A DNA stretch of 21,679 nucleotides from a virus: IMG/VR virus record IMGVR_UViG_3300036770_008274, positions 1 to 21,679 of that record. One strand, 5' to 3'. This document shows, one piece after another, positions 8,141-18,024 of this stretch (within the stretch, counting starts at the first letter, position 1; each line of letters begins with the position of its first letter). The translations under genes and the position numbers were made by a program. A model generated the notes under the pieces. The model did no database searches, was not told the origin of the DNA, and worked only from the letters and a program-made list of their open reading frames with translations.

Positions 8141-9048
8141 TAACTAGTAATTGTTGTAAAGTTTTTACTGAAATCGATATTATTTCCACGGTTTTGTCTA
8201 ACCTCATAAAGAAGAGCGTTATATTGGTCTCTAATTTCATAAAGGTTGTATTGTCTGTAGATATTGTTTTCAGAATCATAGATTGTGTAGATACCATCAT
8301 CAATAGATTTCGTCTGATTACCATAAAGAGCAATCGCAAGAGATGACACATCGTATTCAACCATTTCAATCTCAATAGATACAGGGTTAAAGAAAGTATT
8401 TGAAATAATAATGTTTTGGTCAGGCTGTCCGATGAATGGTGTAGCATTTGGGTTATTAGTTGGTGATGAAGAAGGTGATAATGTTAAAAATAATAAGTTA
8501 GCAGAACCATCAACATATCTATATCTAATTGCTTTTTGTGTTGTATTAACTTCGTTTGTTACAACTGGTTCGCAGAAAAAACATGAAGTAACTACTCTGA
8601 AGAAATTCGGTATTTTTGTTCCGTCACTATTCAAATATTCAACTCTGAAACCAACAAGACCTTGAGGAACAAAGTTATTTTGGAATTCAGTTGGAACATT
8701 TGTAACGTCGATGATAATACCTTTAACATTCGGAAGTGCATTTAAGACACCACAATCTGTAATCACAGTTCTAATCTGTGCAGGTCTTAGGTATAATGTA
8801 TAAATTCCAATTGCATTGAATTGTTCGGCGGGTAATGTAAGATTGTATAATCCACCAAGAACTTCAACACCAGTGTTTCCACCTGTTGCTGAGTTATTGA
8901 AGTATGGTCTTAATATTGTCGGTGCATCGAGTGTTGTTAATGTGAAATCTTCTGTCACATCTCTCGATGGTGTATAGACCATTTGTATTTCCACATCTTC
9001 GGGTGAAACATCACTTGGTCTAATTGTTCCGTATGAGCCTATTGCCAT
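8140..9048 (-). CDS. Virion structural protein of unknown family
   Basis: 302 residues beginning MAIGSYGTIRPSDVSPEDVE. It is mostly beta-rich, with paired cysteines in SCFFCEPV (around 159-164), a Ser/Asn/Pro linker around 192-205 and a more helical C-terminus (YNLYEIRDQYNALLYEVRQN). No enzyme motif, signal peptide or membrane segment is visible and I do not recognise the family. It is the first gene after a short gap carrying a TATTTATAA element, and its stop overlaps the next start as TAATG. It is therefore probably co-expressed with the 994-residue tail protein and may assemble with it at the baseplate periphery. Confidence 0.75.
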   Translation of the reverse strand: MAIGSYGTIRPSDVSPEDVEIQMVYTPSRDVTEDFTLTTLDAPTILRPYFNNSATGGNTGVEVLGGLYNLTLPAEQFNAIGIYTLYLRPAQIRTVITDCGVLNALPNVKGIIIDVTNVPTEFQNNFVPQGLVGFRVEYLNSDGTKIPNFFRVVTSCFFCEPVVTNEVNTTQKAIRYRYVDGSANLLFLTLSPSSSPTNNPNATPFIGQPDQNIIISNTFFNPVSIEIEMVEYDVSSLAIALYGNQTKSIDDGIYTIYDSENNIYRQYNLYEIRDQYNALLYEVRQNRGNNIDFSKNFTTITS

Positions 9049-9060
9049 GTTTTAGTTTTT

Positions 9061-9069
9061 TTATAAATA
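9061..9069 (-). promoter_or_regulatory. Candidate phage promoter element TATTTATAA before the 302-aa gene
   Basis: It sits in the 23-base gap between stop (9072) and start (9048), 12 bases before the ATG. The same 9-mer at the same 12-base spacing precedes the 1768-residue gene. The complementary strand reads TATAAATA, the T4 late-promoter string, but in the wrong orientation for these genes. Confidence 0.45.
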
Positions 9070-9071
9070 GT

Positions 9072-10157
9072 TTAGTCCTTATTTTCAACGTTAAAAAATC
9101 CATATCCATAATTAATCATATCTCCAAGGTTGTCAACCTCTCCTAACCTTTGAACTCTCTCATATGCACTGTTCTTACCTCTTTCAACAAACACATCAGT
9201 TTGAATCTGTGGTTGGTCCATAACCTTTAATAAAGCCTCATTCTTTGTGATTGGAACTGCGGTCAAATTATCACTTGTGAATCCATAAGATTGTTCGAAA
9301 AATATTGTTGTCCCTCCACTGAAATCATAATAATCAACTGTGTTGATTGTGTATGCCGTAAATAAAGGGTCTATGTTTGTAATCGTTCCCCATATCTGTC
9401 CGTTTTGGATGATTGGTAATCCGATTCTTTGTTGTGGTGTAAGATTACCGTATGGCTTAAGTTCATTAAGTCTTGAAACTGTCAAACCTGAAATGGTATA
9501 TGGAACTGTTATGTAATTATATGATTCTTGAGGTTGAACTTCGTTAACAGCATCACCTGAAAATATATAATTGTAACTAACAGGTGTGGCACTCCAATTT
9601 CCATTATTTGAAACGAAATATGCAGTTCCTTGTGGGTTAGGTGCAACAACTTCAGTGTATGGTGTGTTCACTGTTTTTTCAACAATCGTGACACCCCAAG
9701 GGTTTATCTGTCTTACTGTAATTTTATATTGGTCAGCTGTATTGGTTGGGTATTGATGTGAGATATAATTAGGTATTGTTTGTGGGAATGCTTGAATCTG
9801 AGAACCATCTCCCCAATCAATTGAATATTGTGATAACTCTAAGAACTTTTGGAAATCACTTGAAGTGTTATAAACATAATACGTGTATGGATTTCCTGTT
9901 GTTGATGAAAATATAAAATTAGCAACAACATCTTTCTGTAAAATTGCTCCGTCAAATGGTGAATAATATCCCGCATCAACCGCTGTCTGTGTTAGAAGAA
10001 TATTAACACTTAATCCAGTCAAGATTGAACTTCCATTAGGACCTGCAGTCAAAATCTGAGTCATTCCTGAGTAGACACCAACAGGCTTGTTCTCGTAGTT
10101 GACTGTTACAAGGTCTCCTTGAATATTCTCGGGTGATATAATAAAATTATAATCCAT
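9072..10157 (-). CDS. PKD-like-domain virion/baseplate protein
   Basis: 361 residues; the ATG overlaps the upstream stop as TAATG. Residues 111-150 carry a PKD-like signature: SIDWGDGSQ at 112-120, SHQYP at 133-137 and YKITV at 144-148. This is an extracellular beta-sandwich common in surface and virion proteins of Bacteroidota and their phages. The C-terminal segment with ERGKNSAYERVQRLGEVDNL followed by GDMINYGYGFFNV resembles a recurrent ending of tail proteins in these phages and may be a docking segment. No membrane segment or catalytic residues are seen. It closes a run of overlapping virion genes that begins at 17937. Precise position in the virion is unknown. Confidence 0.78.
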   Translation of the reverse strand: MDYNFIISPENIQGDLVTVNYENKPVGVYSGMTQILTAGPNGSSILTGLSVNILLTQTAVDAGYYSPFDGAILQKDVVANFIFSSTTGNPYTYYVYNTSSDFQKFLELSQYSIDWGDGSQIQAFPQTIPNYISHQYPTNTADQYKITVRQINPWGVTIVEKTVNTPYTEVVAPNPQGTAYFVSNNGNWSATPVSYNYIFSGDAVNEVQPQESYNYITVPYTISGLTVSRLNELKPYGNLTPQQRIGLPIIQNGQIWGTITNIDPLFTAYTINTVDYYDFSGGTTIFFEQSYGFTSDNLTAVPITKNEALLKVMDQPQIQTDVFVERGKNSAYERVQRLGEVDNLGDMINYGYGFFNVENKD

Positions 10158-10960
10158 TATTGTGGTGGGTTAACATATTCATACCATTTTATCGGGTTGG
10201 TTGGTAATCCAACTCTCTGATTGTTACTATTGAAAACTTCGTAAGTTTGAGTGTCGTAATTCAATTTAACGGGATAATAGAAGTTTGTTAAAGTATCAAA
10301 ATTGAAAGGGTTTGCAACTATGTTGAACTGTCCTTGATTCATCATTTTAACAAAATATCCTTTCTCCGCATTAAAGAATTTGGCTGTCATGAAAAAGGTG
10401 TCAATATTCAAAAATGTTCTTTTCTTCAACCAATAAATAAAAAACCCTTCCTTATCTCCAACATAATCCAAAGTGAACTTTGGCATTTTAATCTCAACAG
10501 GAGTTCTTTGCATCATCGCTGGCATCTTATACCCTTGTTGTGTTGGTATTATAATTGTGAGATAATTAATTTGACTCTTCTCATCTCTACTATCATAGAA
10601 GTCTAACTTAAAAAATGAATTGGTAAAATTATTATTATAATAATAAATGTCTTGAACACTGAATCCTTCAGCAGTATAATCCATTTTCCAATTCGTAGAA
10701 GAACTTAAAGTTCCTCCTGAATAAAAATAAAACTCATAATTGATTTCTGTGATTATCTGAGTGAGACCAGAATAAAACTGATTGGCAAATCTTGTTACTT
10801 CGAAGTCTCTACCAATACCAATCACTTCAGTGATAACTTCTTGTTCGTAAACCTCAATACTTTGGTCATTTCCCAAATAATCCCAAGATAGTTGCACAGG
10901 AATATTGATTAGTCTATCAGCCCCTTGGTTCGGTGTCATTATATACTTATTCACATCCAT
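10157..10960 (-). CDS. Virion structural protein of unknown family
   Basis: 267 residues from my preferred ATG at 10960 (MDVNKYIMTPNQGADRL), which overlaps the upstream gene by 14 bases. An earlier ATG at 11005 would add 15 residues (MEISLVLLTQKNHLS) encoded inside conserved-looking upstream sequence, so I consider it less likely. The protein is rich in Tyr, Phe and Asn and looks beta-structured throughout (for example MPKFTLDYVGDKEGFFIYWL). I do not recognise the family. It sits between the 566- and 361-residue virion genes with overlaps at both ends, so a stoichiometric role in the same baseplate or tail subassembly is likely. No enzyme motifs are seen. Confidence 0.75.
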   Translation of the reverse strand: MDVNKYIMTPNQGADRLINIPVQLSWDYLGNDQSIEVYEQEVITEVIGIGRDFEVTRFANQFYSGLTQIITEINYEFYFYSGGTLSSSTNWKMDYTAEGFSVQDIYYYNNNFTNSFFKLDFYDSRDEKSQINYLTIIIPTQQGYKMPAMMQRTPVEIKMPKFTLDYVGDKEGFFIYWLKKRTFLNIDTFFMTAKFFNAEKGYFVKMMNQGQFNIVANPFNFDTLTNFYYPVKLNYDTQTYEVFNSNNQRVGLPTNPIKWYEYVNPPQ

Positions 10961-12647
10961 CGATAAGTGGTTTTTCTGGGTAAGCAATACCAAGGAGATT
11001 TCCATTGAAATTGGAACCTTCAGGTATTAATCTAAATATTATCCCACGATATGGGTAGTGGGCACTGTTTAAGAATGGATAGTCAACTCCTCTCCCTAAG
11101 TTATCAACGAATCCATAAGTATATAGGTCTCTCCATCTGAACTGTTGGTCAGCATTCGAAAAGAAACAATATGATGGAACATTTTCAACCTGTCCAACAT
11201 TGCCTGTTTCAATGTAATCAGAGAATGTTCTGAGTGTCATACTATTATGTGGTTCATAATAATAACCTGGAGCATTAGTATCAGGAAACTGAGTGGTTGA
11301 AAATATATTTTGATTAAACTTAATCTTTTGGATATATGGCGAAATAACTCTTTCAAGTTGTTCATAGTCATTCCATTCACAAAAATCACCATCCATAATA
11401 TCATCCTTCTTTAGGTCTCCGTTATAATAGAAAGTTTTGGTAACTCCGTTCGTTTTGGTATAAGATGATAATGGAACCGTTGTGTTCGATTCAACAAAAC
11501 TTTGGTCCCAATAAAAGTTTGGTGATGATGATAAATTAAACTTCCACCCTTGTTTCAATCCAACACCATTTGATGGTTCATTAAACCAACCTGTGTAACC
11601 TTTAAAAACAATCGTTAAGAATATTTCAGAAAGAGGTCTTTTTTGATTATCAGTAACTCCACTAAAATTGAAGTCAATTGCAGATGAGACGTTATAAGCA
11701 TTACTACTTGTCTTTTGACTGATTCTTGTAACGTTGTTTGGGGTCAGTGAACTTAACTCAAGTTTTTTCTCTTCGTTGAAAACATTCTTTTCAAACCCTG
11801 ATTTAGTTATTATTAGGTCGTCTAAGTTAGTAATGATTTTATGTTTTCTCACATAATATTTCGATGTTGTTTCCAATAAATTGTCAGGATTAAGAACCCT
11901 CTTAAAAGTTCCAACTTTACCATTTAAAAATGTGTTTCCTGTAAATCCATTATTGAAAATATTAAAAATATATGGTTGACTATCAAATGTATCATTACCT
12001 AAGGAGTATACTTCAAAAACATCATTCTGTTTATAACTGAAAGATAATTGAACAAACTCTCCAATAGCTAGTCCATGAGGTGCAACACATTCAAACCTGA
12101 TAACTCTACTACCATTTGATTGAGCATTACTAATTGTAAATGGAATACCATTTTTAGCAATCCAACTATTTTGACTTGATAGTGTTGTATACAACTTTTT
12201 ATTTTCGTCATTTTCAAATGCATAAGAAACATAGTATGTCCAATTATATGTGTAGGCACTTTTTGCTTTATAATCCAAATGTTGGTCACTTATGTTCGGT
12301 CTGTAAAAATCAAATTCATAGTATTGTGGATATCCTTTCCACACCCCATTTTGTATTGATGCGTCTGCACCTACATAAAATAAGTTATTTTTGAAAGGAA
12401 TATATTCAGTTGTTCCAGTTACAACATTACCATACAAATAAGTTATTTTGAATGTAGGTCTGAAAATAGTGCAACCTTGTCTTTCACTATCAAAGACTTC
12501 CGCTAAACTGATTGTAGAACTTCTATCGTATTCAGTAATTTCCTGTTGTTTTTGCTCCAAAGTTATAGATACTTCTTGGTCATTTGCAGGAGCCGACTTA
12601 TACTCTTGTGAACTTGGTATGAGTGTAAACTTATTCATTTCTTCCAT
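10947..12647 (-). CDS. Virion/tail structural protein with PHGL motif
   Basis: 566 residues from the ATG at 12647. A second in-frame ATG at 12638 (MNKFTLIPSS) is equally possible and has GGAAGAA just before it. Both overlap the end of the 1768-residue gene. Residues 187-200 (CVAPHGLAIGEFVQ) match the APHGL-x-x-G-(D/E) motif that recurs in phage tail and baseplate beta domains. The rest is aromatic-rich beta-type sequence with repeated mentions of YY and FY pairs and no membrane segment. No close family is recognised. Gene position two steps after the gp6-like gene suggests a baseplate wedge or arm protein, comparable in location to the gp7/gp8 region of T4, but sequence homology to those was not evident to me. 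Confidence 0.77.
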   Translation of the reverse strand: MEEMNKFTLIPSSQEYKSAPANDQEVSITLEQKQQEITEYDRSSTISLAEVFDSERQGCTIFRPTFKITYLYGNVVTGTTEYIPFKNNLFYVGADASIQNGVWKGYPQYYEFDFYRPNISDQHLDYKAKSAYTYNWTYYVSYAFENDENKKLYTTLSSQNSWIAKNGIPFTISNAQSNGSRVIRFECVAPHGLAIGEFVQLSFSYKQNDVFEVYSLGNDTFDSQPYIFNIFNNGFTGNTFLNGKVGTFKRVLNPDNLLETTSKYYVRKHKIITNLDDLIITKSGFEKNVFNEEKKLELSSLTPNNVTRISQKTSSNAYNVSSAIDFNFSGVTDNQKRPLSEIFLTIVFKGYTGWFNEPSNGVGLKQGWKFNLSSSPNFYWDQSFVESNTTVPLSSYTKTNGVTKTFYYNGDLKKDDIMDGDFCEWNDYEQLERVISPYIQKIKFNQNIFSTTQFPDTNAPGYYYEPHNSMTLRTFSDYIETGNVGQVENVPSYCFFSNADQQFRWRDLYTYGFVDNLGRGVDYPFLNSAHYPYRGIIFRLIPEGSNFNGNLLGIAYPEKPLIDGCE

Positions 12648-15600
12648 ACTTAGTTTTGAATTTATCCAAAGCGGTTTCTCCTTTGATTAATCCAAAGTAA
12701 AAATGATATGGTGCACCTACTAAAAACTTACTACTTTGAGACATGGTAAATGTATCGTAAGTCATGTTCTGTGGTGTGCTTGTGTTTGTTACGCTGAATA
12801 TATATCCTCTTTGAAATATATCGTATGCAGTATTGTTACCATAATAATAGTTAGGAGTTGCAACTCTTCTTCTACTTACAGCCTGATAAGGATATTCTGT
12901 AATATCACCAATGGTCGTTGCCCAGTTGTTTCTTTCACTTCCGAAGATATTAGAAACACCACCTTGTCTAAGACTCCATTGATAGAAAGGAACTAATTGT
13001 GATTTTATTCCAAATTCATATGTTACGGCAGTTTGATTTGGGTCAGGTCTGAAGTCTATAATTCCAGGTGATATATAATCTTTGTCTTGTAAATTGGAAG
13101 TTGTAGATGAGAAAAATATTCCCATTGTTGGATTACCTGGGGTTCCAATTACTCTAACTGGGTCAGTGATACTTCCTGTTGAAGGATAAAATTCTGGTGA
13201 AAACGGTATCACACCAAACTCAGAATTTATTGACATCATTTGAGCTAAATCGGCATCAATTCTTTGTCTCGGTAAAGTTGATAAACCAGTTCCATATCTG
13301 TTGAATAATTGGTTAAGAGAATTGTCACCAAGTGGTATTAATTGTTGTAAAAACTTTTCATCAGTAATTCTACTAATCACAAATAGGTTTACAATGTCTG
13401 AGGTGTCTGAATAACTTGTTGGATTTAAATTACTCATTACATAAGATGCCGTTGATGGTTCGAAAGTTATTTCATCATAAAATGAATCTTTCATACCCAA
13501 ATTGATAATTGTCGTTGGGAATAAAAGATTTCTGTTATTGACTGGGTTCAAATCATCTGTAGTTGGTCTTCCTATAAATGGATTTGATATTGATGTTGGT
13601 ATATATGGTGAACTTCTGAAATAGAAATTGTTCGTTTCTGAATCGAAGTAAATCAACTTTTTTGGGAATACAGGCGGTTCAGGTTTATTCTGACCATTAA
13701 AGTATCTGTCCACTTGAATTGGGAACATGAATAACGAACCGTTTACCCAGTTGTTTGTAAATGTTTGTGCTAAAACACCTCTACATAAAGCATAGAAGAA
13801 TCTATATCTGAATCCCCACTCTGCAAATGTTTTAAAATCTTTACCATTAAATAAATCCGTTAATGGTTTTCTTACCATTACGTAACATCCATTATCAATA
13901 GCATCACTAGCCTCACAACCTAATTCAATTCCGAAATTTGTTCCATCACCAGAGTAACAAGTCAATCCAACCATTCTATCACAATCATTAAGTGACGCTA
14001 AAACGTTACCCGCAGCATATTGTCCTTCAATATCCGCAGTAATTGTCTCAGCACCTTGACTAAAAGTTATACCCGCCACTCCGTCTCCAGAAGTCAAGTT
14101 ATACACTTGAAACCCTAAATTTTGTTGCAATAAAGACACACTTCCGTTCCAATTACCTCCGTTATCAGCATAATCTGATGAAGGTAATCTATCCGTTCTC
14201 ATAACAGTTTGAGCAGTTGTAATACTCAAAGGACTTGCACTAAATGTCGGAAGTAAAGATGGACTAAAATAAAGTTGTTCTGTTGATGCGTCATACCTAG
14301 AATATGATGCCGACCTACAACGAACAAAAATGAACGATATGTTGTTAGTGAAAGCATAATTACCATCTAAAATCGCACCTCCTGATAAATCGTCTGAATT
14401 ATTATACTTTGTTTCTGTTGTTCCGATGAAGAATCCCGGAGGGTAAGGTGAAAAATTAGTATTACCCTGAACGAACATATTATTAAGTTTACTAATTACA
14501 CCCCCATTTGATGTTGTATCTATATAATTGTTAGAATAGTAAGAATTACCTAATGCGGTGATGGAGCTAGTGTTACTATCAAGAGCCCCATAAAAACCTA
14601 CAAGTGGAGTTGAAAATCCACTGAACGTCAAACCTGGTGTGCTCACAGGAGGGTTAATCGGTCTAAAGAAATTAGACTGATAAAATATGTTACTCTGAAC
14701 GTTGTGTTGTTGAACTGTTGTTGTAGAACCCGCTGGTAGTTTTTGTATTGGCACGTTTATTCTTGTTGATGCAGTTACAACCACGTCGTCTTCATTAGTG
14801 TATCCCAAGATTCTACCAATACCATATTTGTTAACATATTGTGGCGAATATGGGTCAACACCTCTTTGTAAAATAAGAACTTTCTGTGTTTCGAATTCAT
14901 TTAAATAAGTCGCATTCAACTTTTCATAATACATTGCCGGTGGAATAGTGGCAGTTGTTGGATTCGTTCCCCAAAAATCGTTCCTACATTTATCAAAAGT
15001 AATAATTGTTGAAGGTTGAATTAATTGATTCCAAAAACTTGGATTTGCAGTAATACCATCAGAGTTGACTGGTGCTAAGTTTGGTAAAGAATATACAGGA
15101 GAATTATTGATAATTGTTTTGGTCACTGTAATCGCAGTAATAACTTGATAGTATTCAATATCCATCGGGTAGTCATATCCTCTACATTCATCCCCATATC
15201 CTGTAACAGTATAAGTTGCAAGTCCTCCTAATGAACTTAAATCAATACAATCAACATCCGTAATTGTATGAAGTCCAAGAGATTTAGTTGTTGCGCTTTT
15301 TGCACCATAACAAGTTTGATAGGAAACTTCACCAGCTTCAGTTACATTAATAGTTACACTTGTTACACAAGTAGGTGTAAGGCCTGTTGGTAACGTATAA
15401 TTCGTAGTGGCATCCGTTGTTTGAGATGTTGCATAATTAACCGTTATTGGTATTATTCCTGTTGGAACTTTTCCTGTAAGACCGTTAATTACTTTTCCTC
15501 CCATTGTCGTTCCCGTCCATCTGTAGTTAGGGTCTTGGGACAAAGCAGGATTCACAAAAGTTATTAAATCACCAGGACTATAATCACCAGATGTTAATAC

Positions 15601-17937
15601 TGTTAGAGTATTATCATAATGAAACCCTTGGTTTTGGTCGGCAGCAAAAGTCACTTTTATCTTGTTTGTATTATCGAAAAACTTTGACCTGAGATTATAA
15701 ATGTTTATTCTCTCACCAATTGGTAAGTCTAAACTAAGTCCAATCATTTCACTTTGACTATCACCATTCGCTCTTCCGAATATTTGTGAACGAGTTGTAT
15801 GATAAATTTTAGGATTCTTAGCGCTTCCTGGCACACCTGATAACGCCTGTCCATTAGCACTAGCAACAGTATTTAAAATACTGTCATAATTTTCATCACT
15901 TTGATTCGTAATATTTGTTATTTGTGGTCTCGTTGCTAAATAACCTTCTATGGTTTGAAGATATGATTCGGTTCCCGAAACTTGGGTCATTTGTGAAGGA
16001 ATTGGTGGCACGTCTTCTCTATTTGTTGTGACAGGTGTGATGTTACCGTTACTACACTGACAAGCCTGACAGTCGGGATATTGTATCATCGCCAATTTGA
16101 TAGGGTCGAAATTATAGGAAGTTAATTTATCAAAATTCTTAATTAAAGTCCTAAGTAGATATCCATAAAAACCTAATCTTAAAAAAATTGAACCTGCAGC
16201 TACAACCATATTCCAAGTAAATGGATTTCCAACCGATGCGGTAACAAAAGCATATCCTTCAATCCCAGTTTGGATTAATGCCCTTGTTACAAATCCAATC
16301 AAAATACCAATCACAACTACGGCAAAATTATTGTATAACCAAGCCACAAAGTGATAGAGGACCAATAATGGAATACCTATTATTTGTATGACTTGAAAAA
16401 TGATTGCAAACAGAAAATATAAAAAATCGAAGTTTCTAAACCCTTCATTTACAGGGAATTTATTAACAGAGTCCGCACACTCATTACTATCAATTTCTTT
16501 AATTCCAACAAACTTTCCTCTACCACCACTTTTATACTGGTCAATTAAAGCGGAGACTGTGTATACTCTGTTAAAACTGAATTGATAGAAAGTATCTTGA
16601 CAATCAATCATTTCATCCAATTTCTTAGTTCTTTGAGTTGTTGTAAACCCTTTTGTATATCCTGACCAATCTAATCCAAAGTAATATGAACTTGCTAATC
16701 TATCATTACCTCCTGTGAGATTTGGGTCCGAGGCGTTATTTGACCAACCATACTCTCTAACATTTGGGACCAAATAATATGGTCGTCTCGTTTGTTCTGA
16801 TAATTCGTTAGATTGTTGCCATTTAATTTTGAATCTATATTTTGCTTTAGTTGGAATACCAATCGTTGGGTCATTAGATAAAACTTTTTCCCCAAACTCA
16901 TTGGTAACGATGTAATCTAAGTTCATTGGTAATTCTGTCAACCATGAACCATTCCCATCAATGATATTTCCATTTTGTTCCAACCTATATTCTTCTAAAA
17001 TTGGATTCCCGTCAGAATCGATTTGTATTGTCTGTCTTATTGCCAGTATCTGTCCCGGTCCTGCTTGCAGTTGACATAAATTTCCAAAATTATCTCTTAG
17101 TTTTGCACTGAGTCCATCTCTCCCGCCCTTTATTCTAAGTGTGTCAGGTGTAGAATAAATTGACCCTATGAAAACAGATGTTGGTTGAATATCAACATTG
17201 GCGTCATCTCTTAAATCAAAATCCAATCTGTTGATGGCTATTTGACATATTGAAGGTTCTCCCCAAAGAGGTGAAATTTCAATCTGTTTATTTATTGAAA
17301 TAATTTGTGGTAATGAGTTTAAGTCCGTTGAGGTTCTGAAAGTATCACCAGCAACCTGAGCATCAGTTGCCAAACCTATCCTAATCAAATCTTGAGGTGT
17401 TAAAGAGAATTCACCTATGTCAGATAAATCCACATCCATCAAGATATTTTGAATACCAAGTGGAACACCCATAATCATGTAATCTCCACTCTCGTTTGTC
17501 TTTGCTGTGAGCTTATAATATTTGTCGTAAATGTCCACAACAGTTGTGGCAGTTAAAGCATCTATTCTTGATGGTAATGTTCCTGTGGCAGCATGTTTTG
17601 AATATGATTTCTCGTATGGAAGTAGGTTATATCTATAACCATCCTCATTTCTATCATCAACTGACCTATAAGGATAGATTGAGGTTATAATTGGATTTGA
17701 TTGGTCAACAACATCAATAGGAATAAAAACAGCAACTCGGGCATTAGGAACACCTAATCCATTATTGGCAGTAACTCTACCTACAAGAACACCATAATCA
17801 GAGCAAGCTCTAACGTATATGTCTTCTTGTTGAAGTTTGAGAGATAAAATCTCAAGAAATTCGAACTCTTGGTCTATTTGAACGTTTATCGTCTTGTTAA
17901 CACCGAGTTCGGTCCTAATCCTATACGATTGACCCAT
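12631..17937 (-). CDS. Giant baseplate-region protein with carboxypeptidase-regulatory-like domain and internal hydrophobic region
   Basis: 1768 residues, the largest gene here. Near the N-terminus, GRVTANNGLGVPNARVAVFI (53-72) and TNESGDYMIMGVPLG (147-161) bracket a carboxypeptidase-regulatory-like (CnaB-related) beta-sandwich. At 503-600 lies a strongly hydrophobic stretch of about three membrane-type segments (around 504-528, 530-552 and 575-597), then a cysteine cluster PDCQACQC at 621-628. The remaining 1100 residues look like large beta-rich virion domains ending LIKGETALDKFKTKYGRNE. It directly follows the gp6-like gene and is probably a wedge or tail-tip protein. The hydrophobic part could insert into the host envelope, as tape-measure segments do in other phages. 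Domains are read from sequence; the membrane role is inferred. No frameshift is seen. Confidence 0.8.
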   Translation of the reverse strand: MGQSYRIRTELGVNKTINVQIDQEFEFLEILSLKLQQEDIYVRACSDYGVLVGRVTANNGLGVPNARVAVFIPIDVVDQSNPIITSIYPYRSVDDRNEDGYRYNLLPYEKSYSKHAATGTLPSRIDALTATTVVDIYDKYYKLTAKTNESGDYMIMGVPLGIQNILMDVDLSDIGEFSLTPQDLIRIGLATDAQVAGDTFRTSTDLNSLPQIISINKQIEISPLWGEPSICQIAINRLDFDLRDDANVDIQPTSVFIGSIYSTPDTLRIKGGRDGLSAKLRDNFGNLCQLQAGPGQILAIRQTIQIDSDGNPILEEYRLEQNGNIIDGNGSWLTELPMNLDYIVTNEFGEKVLSNDPTIGIPTKAKYRFKIKWQQSNELSEQTRRPYYLVPNVREYGWSNNASDPNLTGGNDRLASSYYFGLDWSGYTKGFTTTQRTKKLDEMIDCQDTFYQFSFNRVYTVSALIDQYKSGGRGKFVGIKEIDSNECADSVNKFPVNEGFRNFDFLYFLFAIIFQVIQIIGIPLLVLYHFVAWLYNNFAVVVIGILIGFVTRALIQTGIEGYAFVTASVGNPFTWNMVVAAGSIFLRLGFYGYLLRTLIKNFDKLTSYNFDPIKLAMIQYPDCQACQCSNGNITPVTTNREDVPPIPSQMTQVSGTESYLQTIEGYLATRPQITNITNQSDENYDSILNTVASANGQALSGVPGSAKNPKIYHTTRSQIFGRANGDSQSEMIGLSLDLPIGERINIYNLRSKFFDNTNKIKVTFAADQNQGFHYDNTLTVLTSGDYSPGDLITFVNPALSQDPNYRWTGTTMGGKVINGLTGKVPTGIIPITVNYATSQTTDATTNYTLPTGLTPTCVTSVTINVTEAGEVSYQTCYGAKSATTKSLGLHTITDVDCIDLSSLGGLATYTVTGYGDECRGYDYPMDIEYYQVITAITVTKTIINNSPVYSLPNLAPVNSDGITANPSFWNQLIQPSTIITFDKCRNDFWGTNPTTATIPPAMYYEKLNATYLNEFETQKVLILQRGVDPYSPQYVNKYGIGRILGYTNEDDVVVTASTRINVPIQKLPAGSTTTVQQHNVQSNIFYQSNFFRPINPPVSTPGLTFSGFSTPLVGFYGALDSNTSSITALGNSYYSNNYIDTTSNGGVISKLNNMFVQGNTNFSPYPPGFFIGTTETKYNNSDDLSGGAILDGNYAFTNNISFIFVRCRSASYSRYDASTEQLYFSPSLLPTFSASPLSITTAQTVMRTDRLPSSDYADNGGNWNGSVSLLQQNLGFQVYNLTSGDGVAGITFSQGAETITADIEGQYAAGNVLASLNDCDRMVGLTCYSGDGTNFGIELGCEASDAIDNGCYVMVRKPLTDLFNGKDFKTFAEWGFRYRFFYALCRGVLAQTFTNNWVNGSLFMFPIQVDRYFNGQNKPEPPVFPKKLIYFDSETNNFYFRSSPYIPTSISNPFIGRPTTDDLNPVNNRNLLFPTTIINLGMKDSFYDEITFEPSTASYVMSNLNPTSYSDTSDIVNLFVISRITDEKFLQQLIPLGDNSLNQLFNRYGTGLSTLPRQRIDADLAQMMSINSEFGVIPFSPEFYPSTGSITDPVRVIGTPGNPTMGIFFSSTTSNLQDKDYISPGIIDFRPDPNQTAVTYEFGIKSQLVPFYQWSLRQGGVSNIFGSERNNWATTIGDITEYPYQAVSRRRVATPNYYYGNNTAYDIFQRGYIFSVTNTSTPQNMTYDTFTMSQSSKFLVGAPYHFYFGLIKGETALDKFKTKYGRNE

Positions 17938-17949
17938 TAAGATGTTTAG

Positions 17950-17958
17950 TTATAAATA
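17950..17958 (-). promoter_or_regulatory. Candidate phage promoter element TATTTATAA before the 1768-aa gene
   Basis: It lies in the 87-base gap 17938-18024, 12 bases before the ATG at 17937, with the same sequence and spacing as at 9061-9069 and a similar AACTAAA stretch around it. No Shine-Dalgarno sequence follows. Function is inferred from recurrence. Confidence 0.45.
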
Positions 17959-17960
17959 GT

Positions 17961-17990
17961 TAATGTGAATTTTTTTGGGAACACACATTA
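17961..17990. other. Imperfect inverted repeat in the 17938-18024 gap
   Basis: A 7-bp stem (TAATGTG at 17961-17967 with CACATTA at 17984-17990) encloses a 16-base loop containing a T-run. It lies just upstream of the TATTTATAA element. It is AT-rich and not followed by a U-tract on the transcribed strand, so it is at best a weak hairpin or operator-like site. Confidence 0.25.
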
Positions 17991-18024
17991 GAATTATAAC
18001 TCAATAATGAAATAAATAAACCTG

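Noticed and set aside
10960-11005. Upstream ATG at 11005 for the 267-residue virion protein
   Set aside because: It would add 15 residues read out of frame across the end of the 566-residue gene. The ATG at 10960 gives a short overlap like those of neighbouring genes.
1354-17958. TATAAATA on the plus strand (1354-1361, 9062-9069, 17951-17958) as classical T4 late promoters
   Set aside because: They would drive antisense transcription into the upstream genes, where there is no plus-strand gene. The reverse-complement reading before minus-strand starts makes more sense, though antisense transcription cannot be excluded. One more copy at 5221-5228 lies inside a coding region and is probably chance in AT-rich DNA.
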